A DNA stretch of 64,000 nucleotides, taken from NCBI GenBank assembly GCA_030180135.1, contig CM058237.1:105105904-105169903 (forward strand). The letters are read 5' to 3'. This DNA is from Orychophragmus violaceus. Lineage: Eukaryota; Streptophyta; Magnoliopsida; Brassicales; Brassicaceae. Below the pieces are notes generated by a model. That model was not told the origin of the DNA and searched no databases. It saw only the letters and a program-made list of their open reading frames with translations. This document shows, one piece after another, positions 54,741-64,000 of the stretch (its first letter is position 1; each line of letters starts with the position of its first letter). The position numbers and the translations under genes are program-made.

Positions 54741-56417
54741 GTGGTATCAGAGCTATTGGTTCTGGTTTTTCTTGTTTAGAATCATGTTTAGGATTGTTTA
54801 AAAGGTGTTTTTGAATCAATCTACTGATAAGAGCAAAACACTTAAGAAACAAGAATTGAAACCTAAACAAACTAATGAAAATCGCAAACCAAACTATATG
54901 ATTTGGTATGCGTCGGAGTGTTGATCAGTTTCGGATCACACGTCCGGATCGTTAGACGCACAATCGATCATGGATCGGATTGGTTCGTCAACACGATCGG
55001 CGACACGGATGAGCTCACGATCGCGGATCGGATCGGATCGAACGATCGCACGATCGATTGCGATCGCGGTCTGCATCGTCTCGTCGCGACCAGCCAACGT
55101 CCCGCTCCCGTCTTGCCATCGTCCCGATCAGTCAGCGTCGCGGTTGTGATCGAGATGGGCCGATCACGGATCGCGTCCCGTCCGTTCGAACATCGCGTGA
55201 TGCTGTCCCGATAGCGAGACGCAAGCGGCCATTCCGAACGTCGTGACCTAATGGTCGGTTCGGTTTGGCTCGTGTCGTTTCGGTTCGGTTTAAGGCTTGG
55301 TTTAATCCTATTAAAATTAATCGTCTTGGTTTAATAAACAGACTTAATAATTTTATTAAGTTCTGGTTAAACCGGGATAAGAAATCCAAAGTCGAAAATT
55401 GGATTTTGTGCCTAAACCAGGATTTTCTAATTTGTTTTGGTTGGACCAAATAAATTGAGAAAATCCGGTTTAGTAAATAACCGGTTGACAATTGTGGTCA
55501 TCGTAGTAATTAATTTTGGTTAGACCAATTTTAATGAACCAGACCGGTTATGTCATTTAATTGGACAATTGGGTCATGTCTTGGACATGGACCAATTCTT
55601 GGGCCTCGGGCCAAGAAGTTAAAACAATTGGGCCAATTATTTGAGTCTTTCTTCAGATTTAATTTAAAATTTATTTTATAAAATTATAAATCGATTTTAA
55701 ATTAAAGTTTCCGAAATTTTGAAATTAGAAAGTTTCTTAAAATAGAAGTTTCTAGATTTGCATGTTTTGGATTTTAAGAAATTTCTAAAGTTAGAAAGTT
55801 TCCGGTTTTAGAAAGTTTCCAATTTTAGAAAGTTTCCAAAAATAGTAGGTTTCCAAAAATAGAAAGTTTCCCGAAATAGTAATCTTCTATTTTGGGAATG
55901 AAATTTTAATAAACCTACGAACCTCAAATAATATCAAGCGTTGGATGTCTTGTCCAGGCTATGTCAGCTGTCGAAGCCCATTCAATTGTATTCATGGCCT
56001 TACAGTGTGAGGGTGTCTACTTTTGCGTGGATAAGACGGTTTGTGATTCATAAATGTCATTGGGAGTCCCAGACATTAATGATTACATGACTGTATAGTC
56101 TGGTTTTCTTGACTAGGCCATCGGGAGTCCCGGGCCTTGAGACATCAGAGTGGATTGGGCCTCGGGCCCAGATTCACAACCAAGAGTTATATCACGGATA
56201 TAATTAGCCGACATAGGGCTTACCGATATAAGCTAAGATTGGGTGATGGCCAGTGGCCCACTTTGATCTTAGTTATATGTGGATCTTGGAATCATTATAT
56301 TCTATTGAGGGTAACTTATGTTATTGAATATAATGCGTGATTAATCATATTATCTATAATGCGAGATTAATCATATTGAACATATTAACTAAAATTCTTT
56401 TATCTTAAATTTCAGTT
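54741..56417 (+). other. A3 primer site and leader
   Basis: Primer site TGGTATCAGAGC at 54742-54753. CpG-dense block 54933-55260, GAAAGTTTC array 55705-55895, conserved block 55900-56390. Almost identical to A2, including the same AATGCGAGATTAATC stretch before gag. Confidence 0.82.
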
Positions 56418-57308
56418 ATGACTAGCACAAACAATCAAAACACTTTCTCGATCCGGTCTGTCCTTGAGATGGACAAGCTGAACGGATCAAATTTCTTGAC
56501 TTGGTCGCGGAACCTGAGGCTAGTCCTCAGACAGGAGAGAAAGGACTATGTCCTTGAGAGAGCTCTCCCCGTGAGGATCGGGTCCAATGCTTCTCATGCA
56601 GTATATAATGCTTGGAATAAGCATTATAATGATACGGTAGATGTGCGTGGTCTGATATTGGCTACCATGGACTCAGATTTGCGGAAGCAATATGAGAACA
56701 TGGAGTCGCCAATAGAGATGATCAGCAGCCTGAAATTGAAATTTCAGGAGCAGATAAGAGTGGAGAGATACCGGTTGGTTAAGTCTCTCACTAGCTGCAA
56801 GCTACCAAATGATAATCCAGTGAGTCCTCATGTCAGTAAAATGATGGGTTACATTGATAACCTGAGGAAACTGGATTATCCAGTTAGCCAAGAATTGGCA
56901 ACTGAGATCATTCTGCAGTCACTCCCGTCAAGCTATGATAAGTTCAGAAGGAACTATATCAAGAAAGGCTTAACGAAGACGCTGACTGAACTGCATGATA
57001 TGCTCAAGACAGTTGAGCCAAACGTGAAGAGTACCCTGTACAATCTCATGAATGAGAAGGGTAGGTTTACTAAACCTAATGCTGACAAGGGTGAAGACAA
57101 AGTTTTCCAGATTTTGAATCATGGCAAGCGTGTGTCTTCTGAGCCCGAGTCAGATACCTCTTACGTTGGTAAGTGCTGCTACTGTAAAGAGATTGGGCAT
57201 TGGAAGAGAAATTGCATTAAATTCATGGAAGATGATGAGGAGTTGAAGTTGATGTATGAGACTACTTCCTCAGATATTCATGTTATTACTTCAAGTTCTA
57301 CCTTATAG
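56418..57308 (+). CDS. gag: A3 Gag
   Basis: ATG-started frame of 296 codons, the cleanest Gag of the A family: full core, CCHC knuckle CCYCKEIGHWKRNC, ending STL then TAG at 57306-57308. The stop sits at the codon just before protease text VLDTGCG. It is almost identical to A2 but without the A2 stop and deletion. The promoter LTR upstream is only 39 bp, so expression would need transcription from elsewhere. Confidence 0.87.
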   Translation: MTSTNNQNTFSIRSVLEMDKLNGSNFLTWSRNLRLVLRQERKDYVLERALPVRIGSNASHAVYNAWNKHYNDTVDVRGLILATMDSDLRKQYENMESPIEMISSLKLKFQEQIRVERYRLVKSLTSCKLPNDNPVSPHVSKMMGYIDNLRKLDYPVSQELATEIILQSLPSSYDKFRRNYIKKGLTKTLTELHDMLKTVEPNVKSTLYNLMNEKGRFTKPNADKGEDKVFQILNHGKRVSSEPESDTSYVGKCCYCKEIGHWKRNCIKFMEDDEELKLMYETTSSDIHVITSSSTL

Positions 57309-60300
57309 GTATTGGATACTGGTTGTGGCACTGATATTTGTTATAATATGCAGAGCCTGGGCAACAGTAGAACTTTGAAGGAAAGGGCAAGTGAAACTAC
57401 ATGTCTGGAAGGAGCTTGGGATACTGCCTCAGCCGTAGGGCTTTCACTTATAGATCCCTTTGAGGCTTGGTTTTGTATTAAGTAATTGCTACAATGTACC
57501 TGCTTTAAGCAGAGTTGTCTTTCATTTTCTTGTAAGAATTTGAATGTTTTTCATTTTGATAAAAGACAAGTTTTTGTTCTTTTGATCTTAATGAAATATT
57601 AATTGTAGCACCCTATTCATGGAATGGGTTTTATATCTTAAACCAAAGAGTGCCTACATATAACATAAATACCGAATTGGTTTAAATATGATGAATTAAA
57701 CCTGATTTTTCTTGGCATAAAAGTCTTGGTCACATAGAGTAAGTCGGATTCAGAAATCCCATAGTTATGGACTGTTGGGCTCATTTGATAAGATATCTTA
57801 TGAGACTTGAACTCTGTTTACTGGACCAAAAGGTAAAGGGCCTATCTTAGCCGAGCTAGAGAAAGGCCCAAAGGCTTATTGGACCTGGAACATACTCTTG
57901 TATGTGGCCCAATGAGCAGTAATGCCAGAGAAAATTTCCTGTACTTCATTGTCTCTACTGATTACTTCAGTGAGTGAGACTATGTTCATTTGATGAGACA
58001 CAAGTCGGAATTCTTTGACATGGTCGAAAGAGTTCCAGAATGAAGTATAGGATCTGAATGACAGAAGTATTAAGACTCTGGATCAGATCACGAGTGAGAA
58101 TACTTAAGTCATTGATGGTGTGATCATCTGAATGAGTGTGAAATCGTTTCACAGCTCATTTCTCCTGAAAACCTGAAGGTGTTTCTGTGAGAAAGAATCA
58201 GATCTTATTAGAAATGATTAAAGATGAGTCACACGAATCTTCCATGATATTATTTAAGAATAACGCTCTAGAAATATCTAAGTTTACGCTGAAAAGGTTC
58301 CACCAATATCAGTTGAAAGACACCACGTAAATGTGGACTGGAATCGATCCAAATTCGTCTTTACTGAGTATTTGTAGTTGTGCTACTTCGCTGGTTGTCC
58401 TAGGGAAACCAAGGCTTGTTACTTTTACGTCCATTCTGTTTTCTAAGAAGGGAAGTTATTTTCCAAGAAGAACAGTGGGAGTAAAAGTATAACTCGAAGA
58501 AATTCGAGAAATACAGGAGGCTGCTCAACCTGTTGAGGGAGAGCAACGGATGGATTTACAGATTTCTGTAGAATCTACACCTGTAGAGCCTGAAGTTCGC
58601 AGATGTGAATGAATCAGTTACTAATCCGAGAGTGATTTCTCGTCATTAGTTGAACCTGATAATCATTGAAAGTCGCATGATCTGATGATCATTGAAAGCG
58701 ACGAATCTGCGAAATTCAAAGAAGCGAAAGTGAGCCCGGACTCCGAAAAATTACACTATGTGTAAGTTAGCTTTATTGATCCATTCATGGATGGAAGCAA
58801 ACATATCGGAGTTGGAATCTTCGTTCTGTTGAAGTAGTCAAGGTTTTGACTTGAACAGGAACGAAATGGAACTGTGCGTTTACTAATAGATAAATGGGAG
58901 CGATGTTGCATGTCTCATATAGTATGTCGATGACATACTGATTCTCGGAAATGACGTCCCAATGCTGCAGTCGGTAAAGGACTGGCTTGGGAGTTGGTTC
59001 TAATGATTGACATGGGTAAAGCCACGTATGTTCTTGGATTTTGGATCTAAAGATAGAGATCCGAAAGAGCTGGTAGGACAAAGTCAGGATTCTTATCCCG
59101 ACAAAGTCCTACACGTGGCATTACATTAAGCAAGAAACAGTGTCCTACGATAACTGCTGAGCTTAAATGCATGGATAAGATTCCATATGCGTCGGCAATT
59201 GGATCTATCATGTATGCCATGAAACGTACTTGTTTGATGTTGCTTTAATGTTAAAGCAAGACAAGTAAAGACCAGTCAAATCCAGCAAAGAATCACTGGA
59301 TTGCCGTAAAGAATGTCCTAAAGTATTTGAGGAATACTAAGGATAAGTTCTTGATTCACGGAGAAAGTGAGGTGCTACAAGTCGATAGAGTCTGAAAGGC
59401 AAGTTTCCAACGGACAAAGATGATTTCCGGTCACAGTCCGGTTATATCTTGTGTCTGTCTGGCGGTGCAAGGCACTGTTGCTGACTCCATGACTTAAGCT
59501 GAACATTTCGCAGCTTGGAAAGCGGCGAAAGAGGTTGTTTGGAAAGAAGAGTTCGTCACTGAACTTGATGTGATTCCCAGCATAGATGAGACTAGCTGCA
59601 CATCAGAGGTCCAAACACCTTGAGGATAGGTATAACCTATTCCGTGAGATAAATGACAAAGATGTTAAGTAGATCAGCAAGTTTCAACGATTGAGAACGT
59701 TGCTAATCTATTAACGAAGCCACTCCTTAGGCCTAAGCACGAGTCGCGGACTGTTGCTGTAGGATAAGTGAAATTAAGATGCAGTCTTAATTTCAGTGGG
59801 AGTTATTAAAGGGCTTTATTTAGTTATTGGATATGTTCTTGTAAAACATTTAAGATGTTTAATGAAATTATTATTTCAAGATTATTTTAACTGTGATGAA
59901 ATAATCGTTCCAAAGTGATATAAACCATTTTATAGGTCATCGAAGTAAGTGACTTGAACTTGAGTCATCAAAGTCATTTAGCTTGATCATGAGACCCTAT
60001 ATTTGATAGATGGATTATATCATCCGGTCCCTAGTCGAAGGTTGTTGAAATTGGAACACCAACAACCGTGTGAGACTGGATTGGTATGTGACTTATGACA
60101 AAGTCTCAGTGTGTCATAGATGCGCGGCATCGAAGTCAGTACATAGGTGTATGTGGGGTACATACGACCGGACAAGACCCGCTTATAAGAACTCTTCAGG
60201 ATATTTATATCTGTGTCATAAGAGATTCTTACTACGACTATAGAGTATAGTCCTTAGACCTGAGTTCGCATGCATGTGACTGCACATGGACTGATGCACT

Positions 60301-60627
60301 TTGATCATTGTCTAACGCTATCGTTCTGCGATAGTTATAAGGACCTTGTTTGGGTACATTATGAAATGAGTAGTTTACAGTGATGGAACAAGACGGGATT
60401 TGTCCCTCCAATATAAATGGAGTGAATATCTCTAGGCCAATCGGAGATTTGAATACTGGAAAATGCATGGCCATGCTCAAACGGACTGTCCCGAGTCGTT
60501 TGGATTGTCAGTATCGAATCAGAGTCCGATGAACAAGATTAGGCTTTATAAGGATGACACTAATCTTGCCTTATGACTAATCGAGATATTGAGACAAAAG
60601 GATTATGAATACAGAGATTCCAGTACA
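57309..60627 (+). pseudogene. A3 pol remnant and 3' untranslated region
   Basis: Nearly the same sequence as A2's pol remnant with the same lesions (RNase H deletion near 59455-59490), but without the inverted-plus-direct duplication of A2. The polypurine tract AGTGGGAGAT at 60628-60637 ends it. No long frame. Confidence 0.8.
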
Positions 60628-60637
60628 AGTGGGAGAT

Positions 60638-60910
60638 TGTTGGAATTGTGTCCAGTAATCTCGGTACTGTCTCTAGAAAGTAAGAGTATGTCAATGATCA
60701 GACATAAGTCATATAATACTGGGGGTCATGATGGCTTGCTAGAGTCCGCTCATGATCTATAAGTCTTGGACTTATTGCCTTTATTATATGATCCCATATG
60801 GGTCACACGCCTAAGCTAACAGGAAAATGTGTAGGAACGGCTTAGCAGAAGTACGGTAAAAGTGCCAGGCATTTGTCGTACTTAGAGAGAGATAAATGGG
60901 TCTGATTAAA
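60638..60910 (+). repeat. A3 3' LTR, first 273 bp
   Basis: It starts TGTTGGAATTG beside the polypurine tract and stops at TCTGATTAAA. The next bases (GACTCAAATAATTGGCCC) come from the leader, so the LTR was cut by rearrangement. Confidence 0.85.
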
Positions 60911-61204
60911 GACTCAAATAATTGGCCCAGGTATTCATGTTATTACTTAGAAGTTGCTTAATCAGGTATGAATGTGTTATCAGGTGACAGTTAGTACAAT
61001 AATCATTGATAGTTCGCAGATATAAATGGCGGTGCAAGGCACTGTTGCTGATTGTGATTCATTCACAGAAATCTCTTTCTCCCTAACCCTAGCCTCCCAG
61101 CCGCGCCTCTCTCTCTCTCTCTGCGCCTCCTCTCCCTTGGTCTAGCAGCCTTGTTGGAATTGTGTCCAGTAATCTCGGTACTGTCTCTAGAAAGTAAGAG
61201 TATC
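60911..61204. other. Scrap heap of LTR, leader and pol snippets
   Basis: Snippets of leader, gag, RNase H (ATGGCGGTGCAAGGCACTG near 61026), the middle of an LTR (61070-61150) and 52 bp of an LTR start (61152-61203) are joined end to end. No gene. Confidence 0.75.
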
Positions 61205-61926
61205 TGTAACACCCGTCTCCCGGCGAACCGGAGACGCGGCATTAGGACACCCGTTGAACCCATTTCGGTTCAACCGGGATGCCAACTCAACTTGTCCCAG
61301 GAACCCGGCGCTTCCTTCGTATTCAAATCCACCAATAACGTCACTCGATCAGTCAATCCTGCATCCGGACCTGCGAGGGGAAAAGGATGGAAAAGGGAAG
61401 AGGCCTGAGTAATTGTTTCAAAACACAATTACCCAGTGAGGGCGGATTCAAGGAACCCGCGATCTCATCCTACGCTATCACAACAACAAGAAACAAGTCC
61501 AAGGCTAATAACACCTTGCACCCAACGCCCGAAGGCACACAATCAACCTGCACACTAACAACTTGTCCATAGGTGCGAGCCTGGGCCCCAACCACAACGC
61601 ACGCACCCATGAACCGACTCGGGCCACAACCCTACTCCACCGGCACCAACCGGCATTCACTCGGCCACAACCGACTCGGGCCACGACCCTACTCCACAAC
61701 ACTCGGGCCACAACCCTACTCAACCACAACACTCGCAACTACGCACACAAGCCATCAATCACAATCAACGTTTTCGGTTTAAGTGATATCCTAACAGTTC
61801 TATGTTTAGCAATCAATCACATAGCGCGCATTACCAAAACTATACTATCTAGGAAAGACGCTATTAAACAGGGACTCATGTCCTGGAATTGAAATAGAAT
61901 ATGATAGAGATAACGACCGGTCCTCA
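61205..61926. other. Unrecognised 0.7-kb segment, possible foreign LTR piece
   Basis: It starts TGTAACACCCGTCTCCC, an LTR-like opening, and ends where A-family pol text resumes. It contains CGGGCCACAACCCTACTC-type repeats (61618-61735). It has no match elsewhere in the window. Open frames across the repeats are low complexity. It may be part of another gypsy LTR; no partner or target duplication is seen. Confidence 0.45.
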
Positions 61927-62210
61927 CAGAAATCTGTAAATCCATCAGTTGCTCTCCCTCAACAGGCGCTCTGATACCACTGAAGGATGTTTTGGTGTTA
62001 ATCCAGATTCAATTCTCAGATTCAACAGTTCCTAAACATGCGGATCTAGGTTCTCTTGAATAGAAACTTTATTGATCTCACCTTTTACCTGTTTATGCAG
62101 CGGAAAGAGAGAACAGGTCAGAGATCAGAGAGCCACCGAGTGATAACTCCTCCAGAGGTTCACACACGCACACCAAGCAGGAAGAAGGCTGCTAGACCAA
62201 GGGAGAGGAG
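61927..62210 (-). repeat. Minus-strand fragment: pol snippet, primer site, partial LTR
   Basis: Linker text (61927-61966) is joined directly to a primer site (minus TGGTATCAGAGC, 61968-61979) and the first 230 bp (plus coordinates) of an LTR starting TGAAGGATGTTTTGG (61981-62210). It abuts a plus-strand LTR start at 62211. Confidence 0.78.
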
Positions 62211-62816
62211 TGTTGGAATTATGTCCAGTAATCTCGGTACTGTCTCTAGAAAGTAAGAGTATGTCAATGATCAGACATAAGTCATATAATACTGGGGGTC
62301 ATGATGGCTTGCTAGAGTCCGCTCATGATCTATAAGTCTTGGACTTATTGCCTTTATTATATGATCCCATATGGGTCACACGCCTAAGCTAACAGGAAAA
62401 TGTGTAGGAACGGCTTAGCAGAAGTACGGTAAAAGTGCCAGGCATTTGTCGTACTTAGAGAGAGATTAATGGGTCTGATTAAATCCAAGGGATTTAATCA
62501 GATTGGTATTTGGGCCCAAAAGCCCAAAAGGGAAAGAGAAGGATTTTATAAACTAAAACCCAAATCTCTTTCTCCCTAACCCTAGCCTCCCAGCCGCGCC
62601 TCTCTCTCTCTCTCTGTGCCTCCTCTCCCTTGGTCTAGCAGCCTTCTTCCTGCTTGGTGTGCGTGTGTGAACCTCTGGAGGAGTTATCACTCGGTGGCTC
62701 TCTGATCTCTGACTTGTTCTCTCTTTCCGCTGCATAAACAGGTAAAAGGTGAGATCAATAAAGTTTCTATTCAAGAGAACCTAGATCCGCATGTTTAGGA
62801 ACTGTTGAATCTGAGA
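62211..62816 (+). repeat. A-family LTR, nearly complete
   Basis: It starts TGTTGGAATTATG and matches 36925-37540 throughout, ending at GTTGAATCTGAGA about 40 bp short of the LTR end. No polypurine tract precedes it and no primer site follows. Confidence 0.82.
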
Positions 62817-63150
62817 TGAATGAATCAGTTACACCTGTGGAGCCTGAAGTTCGCAGATATGAATGAATCAGTTACTAATCAGAGAGTGATTTCTCGTCAT
62901 TAGTTGAACCTGATAATCATTGAAAGTTCGCATGATCTGATGATCATTGAGAGCGACGAATCTGCGAAATTCAAAGAAGCGAAAGTGAGCCCGGACTCCG
63001 AAAATTACACTATGTGTAAGATTAGCTTCATTGATCCATTCATGGATGGAAGCAAACATATCGGAGTTTGAATCTTCGTTCTGTTGAAGTAGTCAAGGTT
63101 TTGACTTGAACAGGAACGAAGCGGAACTGTGTGTTTACTAATAGATTAGT
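62817..63150 (+). pseudogene. A-family pol linker/RT snippet
   Basis: Text equal to 34870-35190 of A2 (CACCTGT, CTGAAGTTCGCAG, then AGTGAGCCCGGACTCCG), ending at CTAATAGATTAGT where the next LTR begins without its first four bases. Confidence 0.8.
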
Positions 63151-63785
63151 GGAATTGTGTCCAGTAATCTCGGTACTGTCTCTAGAAAGTAAGAGTATGT
63201 CAATGATCAGACATAAGTCATATAATGCTGGGGGTCATGATGGCTTGCTAGAGTCCGCTCATGATCTATAAGTCTTGGACTTATTCCCTTTATTATATGA
63301 TCCCATATGGGTCACACGCCTAAGCTAACGGGAAAATACGAAGGAACGGTTTAGCAGAGGTACGGTAAAAGTGCTAGGCATTTACGGTACTTGGAGAGAC
63401 TAAAGGGCCTGATTAAATCCAAGGGATTTAATCAGAACTGAGAATTGGGCCCAAAAGCCCATGAGAACTAAAGGGAGTTTTAATGAATAAAACTTGACCT
63501 AAAAGCTCTCTAATTCTTCAGCTCATTTGCGCCACCCACAGCCTCTCTCTGCGCCTCCTCTCTGTCTGGTCTAGCAGCCAATTCCCGAGCGTGCATGTGT
63601 GAGCCTTTGGAGGATCCATCTCTTGGTGGTTCTGCTGATCTCTGACCTGTTCTATCTCCTTCCGCTGCATAAACAGGTAAAAGGTGAGATCTATATTGTT
63701 TCTATTCAAGAGAACCTAGATCTGGCATGTTTAGGATCTATTAATCTGATGAACTAAATCAGGATTAACACCAAAACATCCATCA
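63151..63785 (+). repeat. A1 3' LTR (635 bp, lacks first 4 bases)
   Basis: It matches 26191-26829 with about three substitutions and ends CATCCATCA, followed by the target duplication CTTTG at 63786-63790. The initial TGTT and the polypurine tract are missing. Confidence 0.92.
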
Positions 63786-63790
63786 CTTTG

Positions 63791-64000
63791 TTGCAGGACC
63801 AAGAACTTAGGCGGACGGGTGGTGGAATAGACTGGTTGTATTAGGATCAAACAATTGTACTAGCTGATATATCATGGTTTTTCTAGGTTTTCAACCATGA
63901 TATAGTTATATATATTGAGTCTTTAACATGGTTTTTAGAGTCTATTGAGTCTTTTACAGGTAGACTTGCGTTTGGAGCAAAGGATGGGATTATAGGACGT
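63791..64000 (+). repeat. Gypsy-2 3' LTR, continuation
   Basis: Text resumes after CTTTG with TTGCAGGACCAAGAAC and GGCGGACGGGTGGTGG, which parallels 12400-12480 of the 5' LTR (GGACCAAGACCGGTGGACG). It runs off the window end. The last 130 bp are AT-rich with a repeated TCATGGTTTTTCTAGG-like inverted pair. Confidence 0.75.

Larger units (their letters stand above)
26191..63785 (+). mobile_element. Copia nest bounded by A1 LTRs (37.6 kb)
   Basis: Outer LTRs at 26191-26829 and 63151-63785 differ by about three substitutions and are flanked by identical CTTTG (26186-26190 and 63786-63790). Together with a resumed gypsy-2 LTR on both sides, this shows that element A1 inserted as a unit. Between them lie A1's leader and gag, rearranged A2 and A3 copies, the minus-strand remnant D, element B inside D, and element C inside B. 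The right LTR lacks its first four bases and its polypurine tract, so the 3' internal end of A1 was lost by rearrangement. Confidence 0.85.
10899..64000 (+). mobile_element. Gypsy-2, Ty3/gypsy element, interrupted twice and running off the window
   Basis: Its parts are the 5' LTR (10899-12757), primer site, gag (12849-14391), protease-RT-RNase H-integrase (14360-16865, then 23945-24632), polypurine tract (24682-24697), and 3' LTR (24700-26190, then 63791 onward). Copia-2 splits the integrase and the copia nest splits the 3' LTR. The 5-base flank before the 5' LTR is TAACC; its partner is beyond the window. The two LTRs are clearly related in architecture but strongly diverged, so the element looks chimeric. 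The pol has stops, lost catalytic residues and an integrase deletion. Confidence 0.85.

Noticed and set aside
61387..61892. Protein-coding gene in the unassigned 61205-61926 segment
   Set aside because: Frames are short, overlap on both strands and follow a Thr/His-rich repeat, so a gene is not supported.
26191..63785. A single giant 37.6-kb retrotransposon that moved as one unit
   Set aside because: Inner elements B and C have their own LTRs and target duplications, and inner A pieces break mid-LTR. The size is the sum of later insertions and rearrangements.

Overview
This window is eukaryotic and looks like plant repeat-rich heterochromatin. Everything I can recognise belongs to LTR retrotransposons: Ty1/copia elements with gag, protease, integrase, RT, RNase H order, and Ty3/gypsy elements with protease, RT, RNase H, integrase order. 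Nearly all use a primer-binding site matching the 3' end of initiator Met tRNA. I see no host gene, tRNA, rRNA or bacterial feature. A dicot, perhaps a Brassicaceae, is only a guess from the style of the elements; no marker proves it.

Layout, outermost to innermost. The window opens inside the LTR of gypsy-1 (1-729, resumed at 9328-10217), split by copia-1 (730-9322, minus strand, TSD CGGAC). Gypsy-1's internal region starts at 10218 and is cut at 10899 by gypsy-2. Gypsy-2 has a 5' LTR (10899-12757), a broken gag and pol, and a 3' LTR that starts at 24700. Its integrase is split by copia-2 (16866-23944, minus strand, TSD ATCTG/GTCTG). Its 3' LTR is split by a 37.6-kb copia nest (26191-63785, TSD CTTTG) and resumes at 63791.

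Inside the nest are near-identical copies of one defective copia family (called A1, A2 and A3 on the plus strand, and D on the minus strand). D is split by copia-B (38994-54228, minus strand, TSD CCAAT). B is split by copia-C (40058-47849, minus strand, TSD TATAC). C is the only complete element: identical 623-bp LTRs and one uninterrupted 1325-residue gag-pol reading frame with all catalytic motifs.

How the parts may work together (inference). The A/B family keeps an open gag but carries a pol wreck whose lesions are shared between separately inserted copies, so it probably moved while defective. C shares an almost identical untranslated leader with A and B although the Gag proteins have diverged. 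C or a relative is therefore a plausible helper. Several families also carry CpG-dense repeat blocks in LTRs or leaders, and 12-bp TGTCGAYCGACA dyads recur in many of them at a 21-bp pitch.
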